Part shown: in pieces, positions 15,535 to 24,343 of the stretch
Layout of the letters: each line of letters begins with the position of its first letter
Numbering within the stretch: the first letter of the stretch is position 1
Source of the DNA: an uncultured Rhodoferax sp.
GTDB lineage: Bacteria; Pseudomonadota; Gammaproteobacteria; Burkholderiales; Burkholderiaceae_C
Length of the DNA stretch: 64,000 bases
NCBI RefSeq assembly: GCF_946221635.1
Contig: NZ_CAMIHB010000007.1
Location: 114,647 to 178,646 of the forward strand
Reading direction: 5' to 3'
The notes under the pieces: generated by a model
What the model saw: the letters and a program-made list of their open reading frames with translations, nothing else
Database searches by the model: none
Told to the model about the DNA's origin: nothing
Program-made: the position numbers and the translations under genes

Positions 15535-16509
15535 ATGCCGCACGTGCACGTTCTGATGCCGGGCCAGTTTGAGACCCCGGCCGACATGGCCGGGTCCAAC
15601 CTGGCCAGCGTCCGCATGCGCGTCGTGCCCGCGGCGCTGGCCTTGCAGGCAAGGGGCACCCAGGTGACCTGGGGCGAGCAGGTGCAAGGCACGCCCGACC
15701 GGGTGCTGGTGGCCAAGATTGGCGGGCATGACATCGCGGCCCGCCAGGCGCAGTGGTTGCAGCAGATTGCGCAGGCCAGGCGCTGCGGCGCTTCCATCTG
15801 GGTGGACTACACCGACCACCATCTGGGCTACGCGTCCGTCATGTCGGGTTTCTATGCGTCGGTGCTGGAGTTGGCCGATGCCTTTACGGTGCCTTCCGCC
15901 TGCATGCAGCGACTGCTGTCGGGCCAATGGCAGGGGCCGGTGCAAGTGGTGCCGGATGCCATCGAGGTGGACTGCGTCGTGCCCAAGAACGCCCACGGCG
16001 AACCGGTGACGGCGCTGTGGTTTGGGCATGCGAGCAACGTGGCGTACCTGCGCACCTTTCTGGAGGAGGGGCTGGTGGCTGACCAGCCCTTGCGCCTGAT
16101 CGTGCTCTCCAACCAGGCGGGTCTGGACATCCTGACCGCCCGGCCGATAGAGGCGCGGGTGCCGCTGGACATCCTGGTCGCTGAGTGGTCCATCGACACC
16201 ATGCGGGAGGCGGCGCAGCAGTCGGATGTGTGCCTGATCCCGAGCGATACGCAGGATCCGAAAAAAATGGCGGTCAGCGCCAACCGGCTCATCACTGCGC
16301 TGGCGCTGGGCCTGCCCACGGCGGCGGACTGGCTGGAAAGCTATGCCGAGTTTGGCGCCTATTTCACCGATATCCGCAGCGGCGAACTCGCCGCGCTGCT
16401 GCAGCAGCCCACCCGCCATGCCGACAGGGTGGCGGAGGCGCAACGGTCGGTGGTCCCGCGCTTTGCGCAGGCCGCGGTGTCGGCCGCCTGGGCGCGCGTG
16501 CTGGGGTAG
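15535..16509 (+). CDS. Glycosyltransferase-like protein (GT-B fold suspected)
   Basis: A 324-residue protein without a clear family match by eye. It has a Rossmann-like N-terminal half with VLVAKIGGHD and IWVDYTDHHLGY. A second half contains PVQVVPDAIEVD, ALWFGHASNVAYL and the late pattern DVCLIPSDTQDP...SANRLITALALGLPT, which resembles the C-terminal donor-site region of GT-B enzymes. No signal peptide or membrane segment. It probably forms a two-gene unit with the preceding methyltransferase. The pair is wedged between a Mn exporter and metX, and looks accessory. Confidence 0.7.
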   Translation: MPHVHVLMPGQFETPADMAGSNLASVRMRVVPAALALQARGTQVTWGEQVQGTPDRVLVAKIGGHDIAARQAQWLQQIAQARRCGASIWVDYTDHHLGYASVMSGFYASVLELADAFTVPSACMQRLLSGQWQGPVQVVPDAIEVDCVVPKNAHGEPVTALWFGHASNVAYLRTFLEEGLVADQPLRLIVLSNQAGLDILTARPIEARVPLDILVAEWSIDTMREAAQQSDVCLIPSDTQDPKKMAVSANRLITALALGLPTAADWLESYAEFGAYFTDIRSGELAALLQQPTRHADRVAEAQRSVVPRFAQAAVSAAWARVLG

Positions 16510-16523
16510 CAAAAAAGCCCCTT

Positions 16524-16532
16524 TGCTATACT
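16524..16532 (+). promoter_or_regulatory. Extended -10 promoter of metX
   Basis: TGCTATACT at 16524-16532 is a TGn-extended -10 box. No -35 is apparent, as is common with extended -10s. The start would fall near 16539, the first base of the riboswitch. A 7-bp inverted repeat TAGCAAA/TTTGCTA (16507-16528) overlaps it. Confidence 0.6.
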
Positions 16533-16539
16533 GCCCCGC

Positions 16540-16592
16540 AGCGCCAATTTGCTCCAGCTTGCGGGCGCTTAATAAATTCAGCTAAACACGGA
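16540..16592 (+). ncRNA. SAM-II (SAM-alpha) riboswitch
   Basis: P1 is AGCGCC (16540-16545) with GGCGCT (16564-16569), enclosing CAATTTG and CTTGCGG loop segments. The 3' part AATAAATTCAGCTAAA then a GG matches the SAM-II pattern GATAAATG-AGCTAAA. The aptamer begins where the transcript should start and lies ahead of metX, the classic target. Recognition is by motif, without a covariance search. Confidence 0.75.
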
Positions 16593-16609
16593 CCCGCCTT
16601 CTGCATTGC

Positions 16610-16647
16610 AACCCGGCCCGCGTTTAGCGTTGCCGGGTTTTGTTTTT
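16610..16647 (+). terminator. Intrinsic terminator / attenuator in the metX leader
   Basis: AACCCGGC (16610-16617) pairs with GCCGGGTT (16632-16639), followed by TTGTTTTT directly against the ATG. GCCCGC (16616-16621) could instead pair with GCGGGC (16561-16566) of the aptamer, giving a possible antiterminator. Confidence 0.75.
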
Positions 16648-17796
16648 ATGCTGATCGCCACGCCCCAGTCCATGCGCTTTGATGCCCCCCTGCAACTGCA
16701 GAGCGGGGCTTCCATCCATGGCTATTCCCTGAGTTACGAGACCTACGGCAGCCTGAACGCCGACAAGTCCAACGCGGTGCTGGTTTGCCACGCGCTCAAT
16801 GCCTCCCACCATGTGGCCGGCGTCTATGCCGGCCAGGCCAAGAGCGAGGGTTGGTGGGACAACATGATCGGTCCCGGCAAATCGGTGGATACCGACAAGT
16901 TCTTTGTCATCGGCGTCAACAACCTGGGCTCCTGCTTCGGCTCCACCGGCCCCATGCACACGCACCCCGATACCGGCCAGGTCTATGGCGCCGACTTCCC
17001 GGTGGTGACGGTGGAAGACTGGGTCAACGCCCAGGCCCGACTGCTCGACGCACTGGGCATCCAGACCCTGGCGGCCGTGCTGGGGGGCTCGCTGGGCGGC
17101 ATGCAGGCGCTGAGCTGGACGCTGCAGTACCCCGAACGCATGCGCCACGCCGTCGTGGTGGCCAGCGCCCCCAACCTCACGGCCGAGAACATCGCCTTCA
17201 ACGAGGTGGCGCGCCGTGCCATCGTGACCGACCCCGACTTCCACGGTGGTCACTTCTACAGCCATGGTGTGGTGCCCAAGCGCGGCCTGCGCATCGCGCG
17301 CATGATCGGCCACATCACCTACCTGAGCGATGACGTGATGAACGAGAAGTTTGGCCGCGAACTGAAGGAAGTGGTGCTGGCCAGTGCCAGCGGCTACAAA
17401 TACAGCACCCAGGACGTGGAGTTCCAGATCGAGAGCTACCTGCGCCACCAGGGTGACAAGTTTGCCGAGTACTTCGACGCCAACACCTACCTGCTGATCA
17501 CGCGTGCGCTCGACTACTTCGACCCGGCCAAGTCCTACGGCGGCGATCTCAGCCAAGCGCTGGCGCGCGCGGCCTGCAAGTTCCTGCTGGTGAGCTTCAC
17601 CACCGACTGGCGCTTCAGCCCCAAGCGCAGCCGCGAGATCGTGAAGGCCTTGCTTGATAACCGGCGCGAGGTTAGCTACGCGGAGATTGACGCGCCCCAT
17701 GGCCATGATGCCTTTTTGCTGGATGACCCCCGTTATATGGGCGTGATGCGCTCCTACTTCGATAGCATCGCATGTGGCGTGGAGGTGGCGGCGTGA
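16648..17796 (+). CDS. metX: Homoserine O-acetyltransferase (or succinyltransferase) MetX
   Basis: First committed step of methionine synthesis by acylation of homoserine. The 382-residue alpha/beta hydrolase has the nucleophile elbow LGGSLGGMQ (Ser148), Asp in SFTTDWRF and His in DAPHGHDAF. HALNASHHVAG and GSCFGSTGP are family motifs. Beta-proteobacterial MetX proteins are often succinyl-specific, so acyl donor is open. The start at 16648 abuts the attenuator. The TGA overlaps the metW GTG, making metX-metW one unit under SAM control. Confidence 0.95.
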   Translation: MLIATPQSMRFDAPLQLQSGASIHGYSLSYETYGSLNADKSNAVLVCHALNASHHVAGVYAGQAKSEGWWDNMIGPGKSVDTDKFFVIGVNNLGSCFGSTGPMHTHPDTGQVYGADFPVVTVEDWVNAQARLLDALGIQTLAAVLGGSLGGMQALSWTLQYPERMRHAVVVASAPNLTAENIAFNEVARRAIVTDPDFHGGHFYSHGVVPKRGLRIARMIGHITYLSDDVMNEKFGRELKEVVLASASGYKYSTQDVEFQIESYLRHQGDKFAEYFDANTYLLITRALDYFDPAKSYGGDLSQALARAACKFLLVSFTTDWRFSPKRSREIVKALLDNRREVSYAEIDAPHGHDAFLLDDPRYMGVMRSYFDSIACGVEVAA

Positions 17797-18374
17797 CGGA
17801 CATGAATACCTTGCATGCGATTGCCAGCCTGGTGCCGCAAGGCTCCCGCGTGCTGGATCTGGGTTGCGGCGATGGCGCCCTGCTGGACCATTTGCAGCGC
17901 GTGCGCGGCTGTAGCGGTTACGGCGTGGAGCTGGACGATGCCAATGTGCTGGCCTGCGTGCAGCGCGGCGTCAACGTGCTGCAGCTCAACCTGGACCAGG
18001 GGCTGAGCATGTTCGAGGACGCCAGCTTTGACGTGGTGCTGCAGATCGACACGCTGCAGCATCTGCGCAACGCCGAAACCATGTTGAAGGAGACCGTGCG
18101 CGTGGGGCGCGTGGGCGTGGTGGCCTTCCCCAACTTTGCGCACTGGCCCAACCGCCTGAGCATTCTGCAAGGCCGTATGCCGGTAACCCGGCGCCTGCCC
18201 TACCAGTGGTACGACACGCCCAACATCCGCGTCGGCACCCATGCCGACCTGGCCGTGCTGGCGCAGCGCAATGGCCTGCGCGTGCTCGACAGCTTTGGCT
18301 TGCAGGAGGGCCGCACCGTGCGTTGGGCCCCCAATCTGCGCGCCGGTACCTCGGTCTACAAACTCTCGCGCTGA
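17793..18374 (+). CDS. metW: Methionine biosynthesis protein MetW
   Basis: A 193-residue protein with a SAM-methyltransferase fold (VLDLGCGDGALL at about 18-29, VLQIDTLQHL further on). MetW is always encoded with metX in this group and supports homoserine acylation by binding MetX. GTG 17793 overlaps the metX stop and gives the family N-terminus MTDMNTLHAIASLVP; ATG 17802 is an alternative. The C-terminal RLPYQWYDTPNIR motif is characteristic. Confidence 0.94.
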   Translation: MTDMNTLHAIASLVPQGSRVLDLGCGDGALLDHLQRVRGCSGYGVELDDANVLACVQRGVNVLQLNLDQGLSMFEDASFDVVLQIDTLQHLRNAETMLKETVRVGRVGVVAFPNFAHWPNRLSILQGRMPVTRRLPYQWYDTPNIRVGTHADLAVLAQRNGLRVLDSFGLQEGRTVRWAPNLRAGTSVYKLSR

Positions 18375-18380
18375 ACCGCC

Positions 18381-19208
18381 ATGCCCCGCCTCGCATCCAA
18401 TCTGAGTTTTCTCTATACCGAGCTGCCCTTTCTGGAGCGCTTCGCGGCGGCGGCGGAAGACGGCTTCGCCGGTGTGGAATTCCTCTTTCCCTACACCTGG
18501 GAGGCGCAGACCATTGGCCAGGCCTTGCGGCAGGCAGGCCTGCAGCAGGTGCTGCTGAATGCGCCCCCCGCTGGCACCGAGCGGACCGGCATGGCCGCTG
18601 CCTGGGACCAGGGCGCGCGCGGCACCGCGTGCCTGCCGGGGCGTGAGGCCGAGTTCCGCGCTGGCATTACGGAGGCCCTGCACTATGCCCGCGTCTTGCA
18701 GTGCCCGCGCATCCATGTGATGGCGGGCCTGGTGCCGCCGGGCGCAGACCCGACCGTACTGCGCGCCACCTATGTGCGCAACCTGCGCTGGGCCGCGGAG
18801 CAGGCCGCGCCTCAGGGGTGTACCCTGCTCATCGAGCCCATCAACCCGCGCGACATGCCGGGCTACTTCCTGCGCCAGCAGGCCCAGGCCCATGCCGTGG
18901 TGGCGGAGGTGGGTTCGCCCCATGTGCAGGTGCAGATGGACCTCTACCACTGCCAGGTCACGGAGGGCGATGTCGCCAGCAAGCTGCGCCAGTACCTGCC
19001 GACCGGGGCTGTCGGCCATATCCAGATCGCCAGCGTCCCCGAGCGCCAGGAGCCCGACGGCGGGGAGCTGAACTACGGCTACCTGCTGGAGCAGCTGGAC
19101 CTGCTGGGTTACGGAGGCTGGGTGGGCTGCGAGTACCGGCCTCGCGGCGGGGCCGCCCCTGGCGCCACCCGCGCCGGTTTGCGCTGGCGCAAGGCGCTGC
19201 TGCGCTGA
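18381..19208 (+). CDS. Hydroxypyruvate isomerase family protein (Hyi/OtnI)
   Basis: A 275-residue xylose-isomerase-like TIM barrel. Metal and substrate residues appear in LLIEPINPRDMPGYFL, QMDLYHCQ and GYGGWVGCEYRP. The opening LASNLSFLYTELPFLERF fits hydroxypyruvate isomerase or 2-oxo-tetronate isomerase. No OtnC or glyoxylate carboligase neighbour is present to choose between them. It follows metW by six bases, possibly by read-through rather than shared function. Confidence 0.85.
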   Translation: MPRLASNLSFLYTELPFLERFAAAAEDGFAGVEFLFPYTWEAQTIGQALRQAGLQQVLLNAPPAGTERTGMAAAWDQGARGTACLPGREAEFRAGITEALHYARVLQCPRIHVMAGLVPPGADPTVLRATYVRNLRWAAEQAAPQGCTLLIEPINPRDMPGYFLRQQAQAHAVVAEVGSPHVQVQMDLYHCQVTEGDVASKLRQYLPTGAVGHIQIASVPERQEPDGGELNYGYLLEQLDLLGYGGWVGCEYRPRGGAAPGATRAGLRWRKALLR

Positions 19209-19290
19209 GGGTTTGCCACAGCCGGAAGTGCCCGCGCCCATGGCATGATGGCGTTTTAACCTATCAACCCTGCCGATTCAGGAGTTCGCC

Positions 19291-20751
19291 ATGAACGCCC
19301 GCCTACCGTCCGCCGCCTTGAACGCGCCACAAGCGCTGGAACAGGTCAGCCAGGCCTGGGACCGTGACATTGTTCACCGTCTGGAAGACTACATCCGCAT
19401 CCCTGCCAAGTCCCCCATGTTCGATGCCGACTGGGCTGCCGGTGGCTACATCGACACCGTGGTGCGCAATACCGCGCAGTGGATCGAGTCCCAAAAGGTC
19501 GCAGGGCTGACGCTGGAGGTGGTGCGCCTGGAAGGCCGCACGCCGGTCATCTTCTTTGAGGTGCCCGCCAGCGGCAGTGCTTCCACCCAGACCGTGCTCA
19601 TGTACGGCCACCTGGACAAGCAACCCGAATTTTCCGGCTGGCGCAACGACCTGGGCCCCTGGACCCCCAAGTACGAAGACGGCAAGCTCTATGGCCGCGG
19701 CGGTGCCGACGACGGCTACGCCGCCTATGCCGCTATCGCTGCGCTGCAGGCGCTCCAAAGCCAGAACGTGGCCCACCCGCGTGTGGTGGGGCTGATCGAA
19801 ACCTGCGAGGAAAGCGGCTCCTACGATCTGCTGCCCTATATCGACCAGCTCAAGCCCCGCCTGGGCGATGTGGGCCTGGTGGTCTGTCTGGACTCGGGTG
19901 CCGGCAACTACGACCAGCTCTGGCTCACCAACAGCCTGCGCGGCATGGCCAGCGGTGTGCTCAAGGTGGAAATCCTCACCGAAGGCATCCACTCCGGCGA
20001 CGCCAGCGGCCTGGTGCCCTCCAGCTTTCGCATCATGCGCCAGGTGCTGGACCGGCTGGAAGACAGCGCTACCGGCCGCCTGCTGCCGCAGAGCTTCCAC
20101 TGCGAGGTGCCCGCCGAGCGTCTGCAACAGGCCCAGGCCACGGCGGCCATCCTCGGCGAAGAGCTGTTCAAACGCTTCCCCTGGGCCCATTACGACTGCG
20201 GCGGTGCCACCACCTTTGCCCTGCCCACCACCACCGACCCGCTCGAAGCCCTGCTCAAGCGCACCTGGCAGCCCACGCTGAGCGTGACCGGGGCCGATGG
20301 TTTCCCGGACCTGAAAAACGCCGGCAACGTGCTGCGCCCCTACACCGCCTTCAAGCTCAGTCTGCGGCTGCCCCCGCTGGTGGAAGCGGCGAGCGCTGTG
20401 CAGGAACTCAAGGCCCTGCTGGAGGACAACGCGCCCTACCAGGCCAAGGTGACGTTTGAAGGCCTCTCCAGCGCGACCGGCTGGAACGCGCCCGACACCG
20501 CCCCCTGGTTCGAGGCAGCGCTCAACGAAGCCTCGCAGGTCCATTTTGGTGCGCCCTGCGGCCACATTGGCCAGGGCGGCACCATTCCGCTCATGAACAT
20601 GCTCTCCAAGGGCTTCCCCAAGGCGCAGATGATGGTCTGCGGCGTGCTGGGGCCCAAGAGCAATGCCCATGGCCCCAATGAATTCCTGCATGTTCCCTAC
20701 GCCAAGAAGCTCACCGCGGCGGTGGCGCAGGTCATTTCCCGATTTCCCTGA
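19291..20751 (+). CDS. M20 family metallopeptidase
   Basis: A 486-residue di-zinc peptidase of the M20 (dipeptidase/CNDP-like) family. Metal ligands are His107 and Asp109 (MYGHLDKQPE), Asp140 (GRGGADDG) and the Glu173-Glu174 pair (CEESGS). The dimerisation lid follows and His appears again near the C-terminus in SNAHGPNEF. CAGGAG precedes the ATG. No signal peptide; likely a cytosolic dipeptidase. Substrate is not predictable. Confidence 0.93.
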   Translation: MNARLPSAALNAPQALEQVSQAWDRDIVHRLEDYIRIPAKSPMFDADWAAGGYIDTVVRNTAQWIESQKVAGLTLEVVRLEGRTPVIFFEVPASGSASTQTVLMYGHLDKQPEFSGWRNDLGPWTPKYEDGKLYGRGGADDGYAAYAAIAALQALQSQNVAHPRVVGLIETCEESGSYDLLPYIDQLKPRLGDVGLVVCLDSGAGNYDQLWLTNSLRGMASGVLKVEILTEGIHSGDASGLVPSSFRIMRQVLDRLEDSATGRLLPQSFHCEVPAERLQQAQATAAILGEELFKRFPWAHYDCGGATTFALPTTTDPLEALLKRTWQPTLSVTGADGFPDLKNAGNVLRPYTAFKLSLRLPPLVEAASAVQELKALLEDNAPYQAKVTFEGLSSATGWNAPDTAPWFEAALNEASQVHFGAPCGHIGQGGTIPLMNMLSKGFPKAQMMVCGVLGPKSNAHGPNEFLHVPYAKKLTAAVAQVISRFP

Positions 20752-20768
20752 ACCCCGGACATTTCCGC

Positions 20769-21611
20769 ATGTGCGCTGACACCACCCTCACCACCTTCGT
20801 GGCCAGCGATGGCGACAACGTAGTCATCCAGGACTGGCCCCTTGAAGCCGGTGTACGCCTGCGTGGTGTGGTCATCATCGTGCACGGTCTGGGCGAGCAT
20901 GCCGGCCGTTACGACCACGTCGCGCGCCGGCTCAATGCCTGGGGCTTTGCCGTGCGGGGCTACGACCAGTGCGGCCATGGGGAGTCGGGCGGTGCGCCCG
21001 GCAGCCTGCCCACGGATACCCGTCTGCTCGACGACCTGGCCGACATCGTGGACAGCACGCGCGCCCGCATGGACAAAGGCACCCCGCTGATCGTGCTGGG
21101 CCACAGCATGGGCGGTCTGGTGGCCGGGCGTTTCGTGTCGCTGGGATTGCGCAAGGTGGACGCCCTGGTGATGTCCTCGCCGGCGCTGGACCCCGGACTC
21201 AGTGCCTTCCAGAAGCTGCTGCTGGCGGTGCTGCCCCGCTTCCTGCCCAATCTGCGCGTGGGCAACGGCCTCAACGCCGACTACATCTCGCACGACCCGG
21301 CCGTGGTCGCGGCCTACCGCTCCGACCGCCTGGTGCATGACCGCATTTCGGGCCGTCTGGCCCGCTTCATTGCCACGGCCGGCCCGGCCACGGTGGCTCT
21401 CGCCCCCCAATGGAAGGTGCCCACCTTGCTCATGTACGCGGGCGACGACCGCCTGGTGCAACCCCGCGGAAGCCGCAGTTTTGCCGCTGCGGCGCCCGCA
21501 TCCGTGGTTACCACCCAGTGTTTTGAGGGGCTGTACCACGAGATTTTCAACGAGCTGGACGCCACACCGGTGTTTGCCACCTTGCGCCAGTGGCTCGATC
21601 AGCGTTTTTGA
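20769..21611 (+). CDS. Alpha/beta hydrolase, monoacylglycerol lipase-like
   Basis: A 280-residue serine hydrolase. The oxyanion segment is IIVHGLGEHAGRY, the nucleophile GHSMGG (Ser113), with Asp in YAGDDRLV and His in GLYHEIFNE. These match lysophospholipase/monoglyceride lipase (Hydrolase_4). It lies 17 bases after the M20 gene on the same strand. Confidence 0.92.
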   Translation: MCADTTLTTFVASDGDNVVIQDWPLEAGVRLRGVVIIVHGLGEHAGRYDHVARRLNAWGFAVRGYDQCGHGESGGAPGSLPTDTRLLDDLADIVDSTRARMDKGTPLIVLGHSMGGLVAGRFVSLGLRKVDALVMSSPALDPGLSAFQKLLLAVLPRFLPNLRVGNGLNADYISHDPAVVAAYRSDRLVHDRISGRLARFIATAGPATVALAPQWKVPTLLMYAGDDRLVQPRGSRSFAAAAPASVVTTQCFEGLYHEIFNELDATPVFATLRQWLDQRF

Positions 21612-21653
21612 AGCTGGCATTGCCTGTGCTAGCCTGACCTGCAAGCCGCTCCT

Positions 21654-23732
21654 ATGAACCGCTTTCCCCTGAGCTTCACCCATCTGCGCGCCCGCTGGCG
21701 TGCCGGTTTGCCGCTGCGCTACACCATGATGGTGGTGGTGGTTTTGGGCGTGAGCCTGCCGGCCTTGCTGCTGCTGACGTTGGAGCAGGAACTGGCCGAG
21801 AAGTCGCAGAAAGCCCTGCTGGCCCAGAGCGAGACGGCGCTGATGAAGATTGGCAGCGTGTCCATTGCCGAGCCCATGTGGGTGGTGGACCGGGTGGCGC
21901 TGGACGCCGCCGCCGTGCGCCTGCTGGAGAGCCCCCAGGTGGTTGCCGTGCGCATCGAAGATGGCCTGGCCAACACCCCCGAGCTGGAACGTGTGCGCTC
22001 CGACTACGGCAAGAACCTGGTCCAGGAGACGGCTGCGGGCAACCTGACACGGCGCACCCAGACGGTGGTGCGCTCGGGCGAGGAGTTGGGCACCTTGGTG
22101 GTGTGGTTCGACGCGACCTATGGCCAGGGCCTGCTGCAGGCGCGGCGCAGCCAGATGCTCTCGCTGGTGGCGCTGCAGGTGCTGGCGATTCTGGCGGTGT
22201 TGATGCCGGTGCTGGTCTCGCGGGTCTTGCGTCCGATCGAACGGCTCAAGGAACAGGCCTCCGCCTTGCTGGACCATGGGCAGGGGAGCGCCGAGGACCG
22301 TGCCCGCTTTGTCTGGCGCCGCCAGGACGAGCTGGGCTTGCTGGGTCGCCACCTGGGCCGGGTCCAGGAGGAGTTGCGCACCCTGTTCGGCCAGCTGGGC
22401 ACCAAGAATGCGCAACTGCAGCAGATGGCCTTTTACGACCAACTCACCGGCCTGCCCAACCGGGCGCTGTTCATCGATCTGGTGCAGCGCGAGATGCTGC
22501 AGGCCCACCGCAGCCAGCAGCAGTTCGGCATCTTCTTCATCGATCTGGACCGTTTCAAGGCCGTCAATGACTCCATGGGCCATGCCGCCGGGGACGAGTT
22601 GCTGATCGAGACGGCCCGCCGCCTGCGCGACACCCTGCGTGAGGTCGACGTAGTGTGTCGCCAGAGCGGTGACGAATTCCTGGTCATGGTGCGTGACATC
22701 GACCACTGGGAGTCCCTGGGCGAGATGGCCGAGCGCATACTGCGCGTGGTGGAGGAGCCGGTGGAGCTGTCTAACACCACGGTGCGGGTATCGGCCAGTA
22801 TCGGCATCGCCCTGTTCCCCGAGGACGCGCAAGATTTCGAAACCCTGGTCAAGCACGCCGATATCGCCGTCTACCAGGCCAAGACCCTGGGCCGCGCGCG
22901 CTACAGCTTCTTCCACTCCGAACTCAACTTCCGTTTGCAGGCCAGCCTGGAATTGGAGCAACAGCTGGCCCATGCGATTGCGCACGGCGAGCTGGTGCTG
23001 CACTACCAGCCCCAGGTCGATGCCAAGACCGGCCGCCTGGTGGCGGTGGAGGCGCTGGTGCGCTGGCAGCACCCCACGCGCGGCCTGCTCTTCCCGGGCC
23101 AGTTCATCGGCCTGGCCGAGGAGTCCGGCAAGATCGCCGAAATGGGCGTCTGGACCCTGCGCGAGGCCTGCCGCCAACTGGCGGATTGGAAGGCCCGCGG
23201 CATCCAGGTCGGCAATATGGCGGTCAACGTGTCGGCGCTGGAGTTCCGCGACCACCGCCTGCTCGACAGCCTGCAGGCCGCGCTGGACGCCAGCGGCATC
23301 GCCCCCAGCGAGCTGGAGATCGAGATCACCGAAAGCGTGCTGATGGCCGAGACCGAAACCAGCCAGCGCATCATCGAACGCCTGCGCCAGCTCGGCGTGG
23401 GCATCGCCATTGACGATTTCGGCACCGGCTACTCCTCGCTGGCCTACCTCAAGCGCCTGCGCCCCAACCAGCTCAAGATCGACCGTTCCTTCGTGAACGA
23501 TGCCGATGTGGACAGCGACTCGCGCGCTATTGTGCGCGGCGTGGTCGGTCTGGCAGACGCCCTGGGCCTGAATGTGGTGGCCGAAGGGGTGGAGACGGTG
23601 GAGCAACAGGCATTTTTAAGGGAGAGTGGCTGCCATACCCTGCAGGGCTTCTACATCGCACGTCCGTTGGCGGTGGAGGCGCTGGAGGCCTGGATGGCGA
23701 GCCGCCACGACAACAAGGAGACTGTTCCATGA
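21654..23732 (+). CDS. Membrane GGDEF-EAL protein (cyclic-di-GMP turnover)
   Basis: A 692-residue inner-membrane protein. Two membrane segments (about 22-45 and 165-190) bracket a periplasmic sensor domain; a HAMP-like linker follows. The GGDEF domain carries SGDEF at 338-342, with the first Gly replaced by Ser, which is often still active. The EAL domain has EAL at 466-468, the ITES, DDFGTGYSSL and KIDRSFV motifs and EGVET, so phosphodiesterase activity is likely intact. Its stop overlaps the next ATG. Confidence 0.95.
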   Translation: MNRFPLSFTHLRARWRAGLPLRYTMMVVVVLGVSLPALLLLTLEQELAEKSQKALLAQSETALMKIGSVSIAEPMWVVDRVALDAAAVRLLESPQVVAVRIEDGLANTPELERVRSDYGKNLVQETAAGNLTRRTQTVVRSGEELGTLVVWFDATYGQGLLQARRSQMLSLVALQVLAILAVLMPVLVSRVLRPIERLKEQASALLDHGQGSAEDRARFVWRRQDELGLLGRHLGRVQEELRTLFGQLGTKNAQLQQMAFYDQLTGLPNRALFIDLVQREMLQAHRSQQQFGIFFIDLDRFKAVNDSMGHAAGDELLIETARRLRDTLREVDVVCRQSGDEFLVMVRDIDHWESLGEMAERILRVVEEPVELSNTTVRVSASIGIALFPEDAQDFETLVKHADIAVYQAKTLGRARYSFFHSELNFRLQASLELEQQLAHAIAHGELVLHYQPQVDAKTGRLVAVEALVRWQHPTRGLLFPGQFIGLAEESGKIAEMGVWTLREACRQLADWKARGIQVGNMAVNVSALEFRDHRLLDSLQAALDASGIAPSELEIEITESVLMAETETSQRIIERLRQLGVGIAIDDFGTGYSSLAYLKRLRPNQLKIDRSFVNDADVDSDSRAIVRGVVGLADALGLNVVAEGVETVEQQAFLRESGCHTLQGFYIARPLAVEALEAWMASRHDNKETVP

Positions 23733-24322
23733 CACCGATGTCGCGTCGCGCCTGTGCGGCACTGCTAGGTACCGCCCTGTCCGGCCTGGCCCTGCAGATG
23801 CCGGCCCAGGCCCAGAGTACGGTGAGCAGCACCTTCCCCCCAACACAGGTGGTGCAGGGCACCACCCTGTCCGTCAATGGCATGGGCACGCGCTACCGGG
23901 CCATTTTCAAGGTCTATGACCTGGCGCTGTACACACCCGCCAAGGTCAGCACGCCCGAGGCCCTGCTGGCCCAGCCCGGCCCCAAGCGCCTGAACTTCGT
24001 GGCGCTGCGCGATGTGCCGGGTACGGATTTGGGGCTGGCCTTCATCAAGGGGCTGAACAGCAATTCCGCCCCCGAGCTGGTGCAGAAGCACACCGCCTCC
24101 AGCACCCGCCTGATCGAAATCTTCTCGGGCCGCTCCAAGCTGGCCTCGGGCGACACGTTTGCGATGGAGTATGTGCCGGGCAAGGGCACCACCTTCTTCA
24201 TCCAGGGCCAGCCCCAAGGTGCCCCGGTGGGCGACGCGGAGTTCTTCAGCATGGTGCTCAAGATCTGGGTCGGCCCGGTGCCGGCCGATTTCAAGCTCAA
24301 GGACGCCCTGCTGGGCTTGTAA
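23729..24322 (+). CDS. Chalcone-isomerase-fold periplasmic protein
   Basis: A 197-residue protein with a signal peptide (about 1-28, cleaved after QAQ or nearby). The mature part matches the chalcone isomerase-like family: GTRYRAIFKVYDLALYTPA, LRDVPGTDLGLAFIKGL and VPGKGTTFFIQG. Bacterial members are not flavonoid enzymes; fatty-acid binding is suspected. ATGA overlap with the upstream GGDEF-EAL gene suggests coexpression. Confidence 0.85.
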   Translation: MTPMSRRACAALLGTALSGLALQMPAQAQSTVSSTFPPTQVVQGTTLSVNGMGTRYRAIFKVYDLALYTPAKVSTPEALLAQPGPKRLNFVALRDVPGTDLGLAFIKGLNSNSAPELVQKHTASSTRLIEIFSGRSKLASGDTFAMEYVPGKGTTFFIQGQPQGAPVGDAEFFSMVLKIWVGPVPADFKLKDALLGL

Positions 24323-24343
24323 ATAAGCCCCCGCGCTCCGCCG

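Noticed and set aside
20697..23606. 969-codon open frame on the minus strand
   Set aside because: It lies antisense to the M20, lipase and GGDEF-EAL genes, in a high-GC region where antisense frames stay open. The translation is His/Gln/Gly-rich and has no domain motifs.
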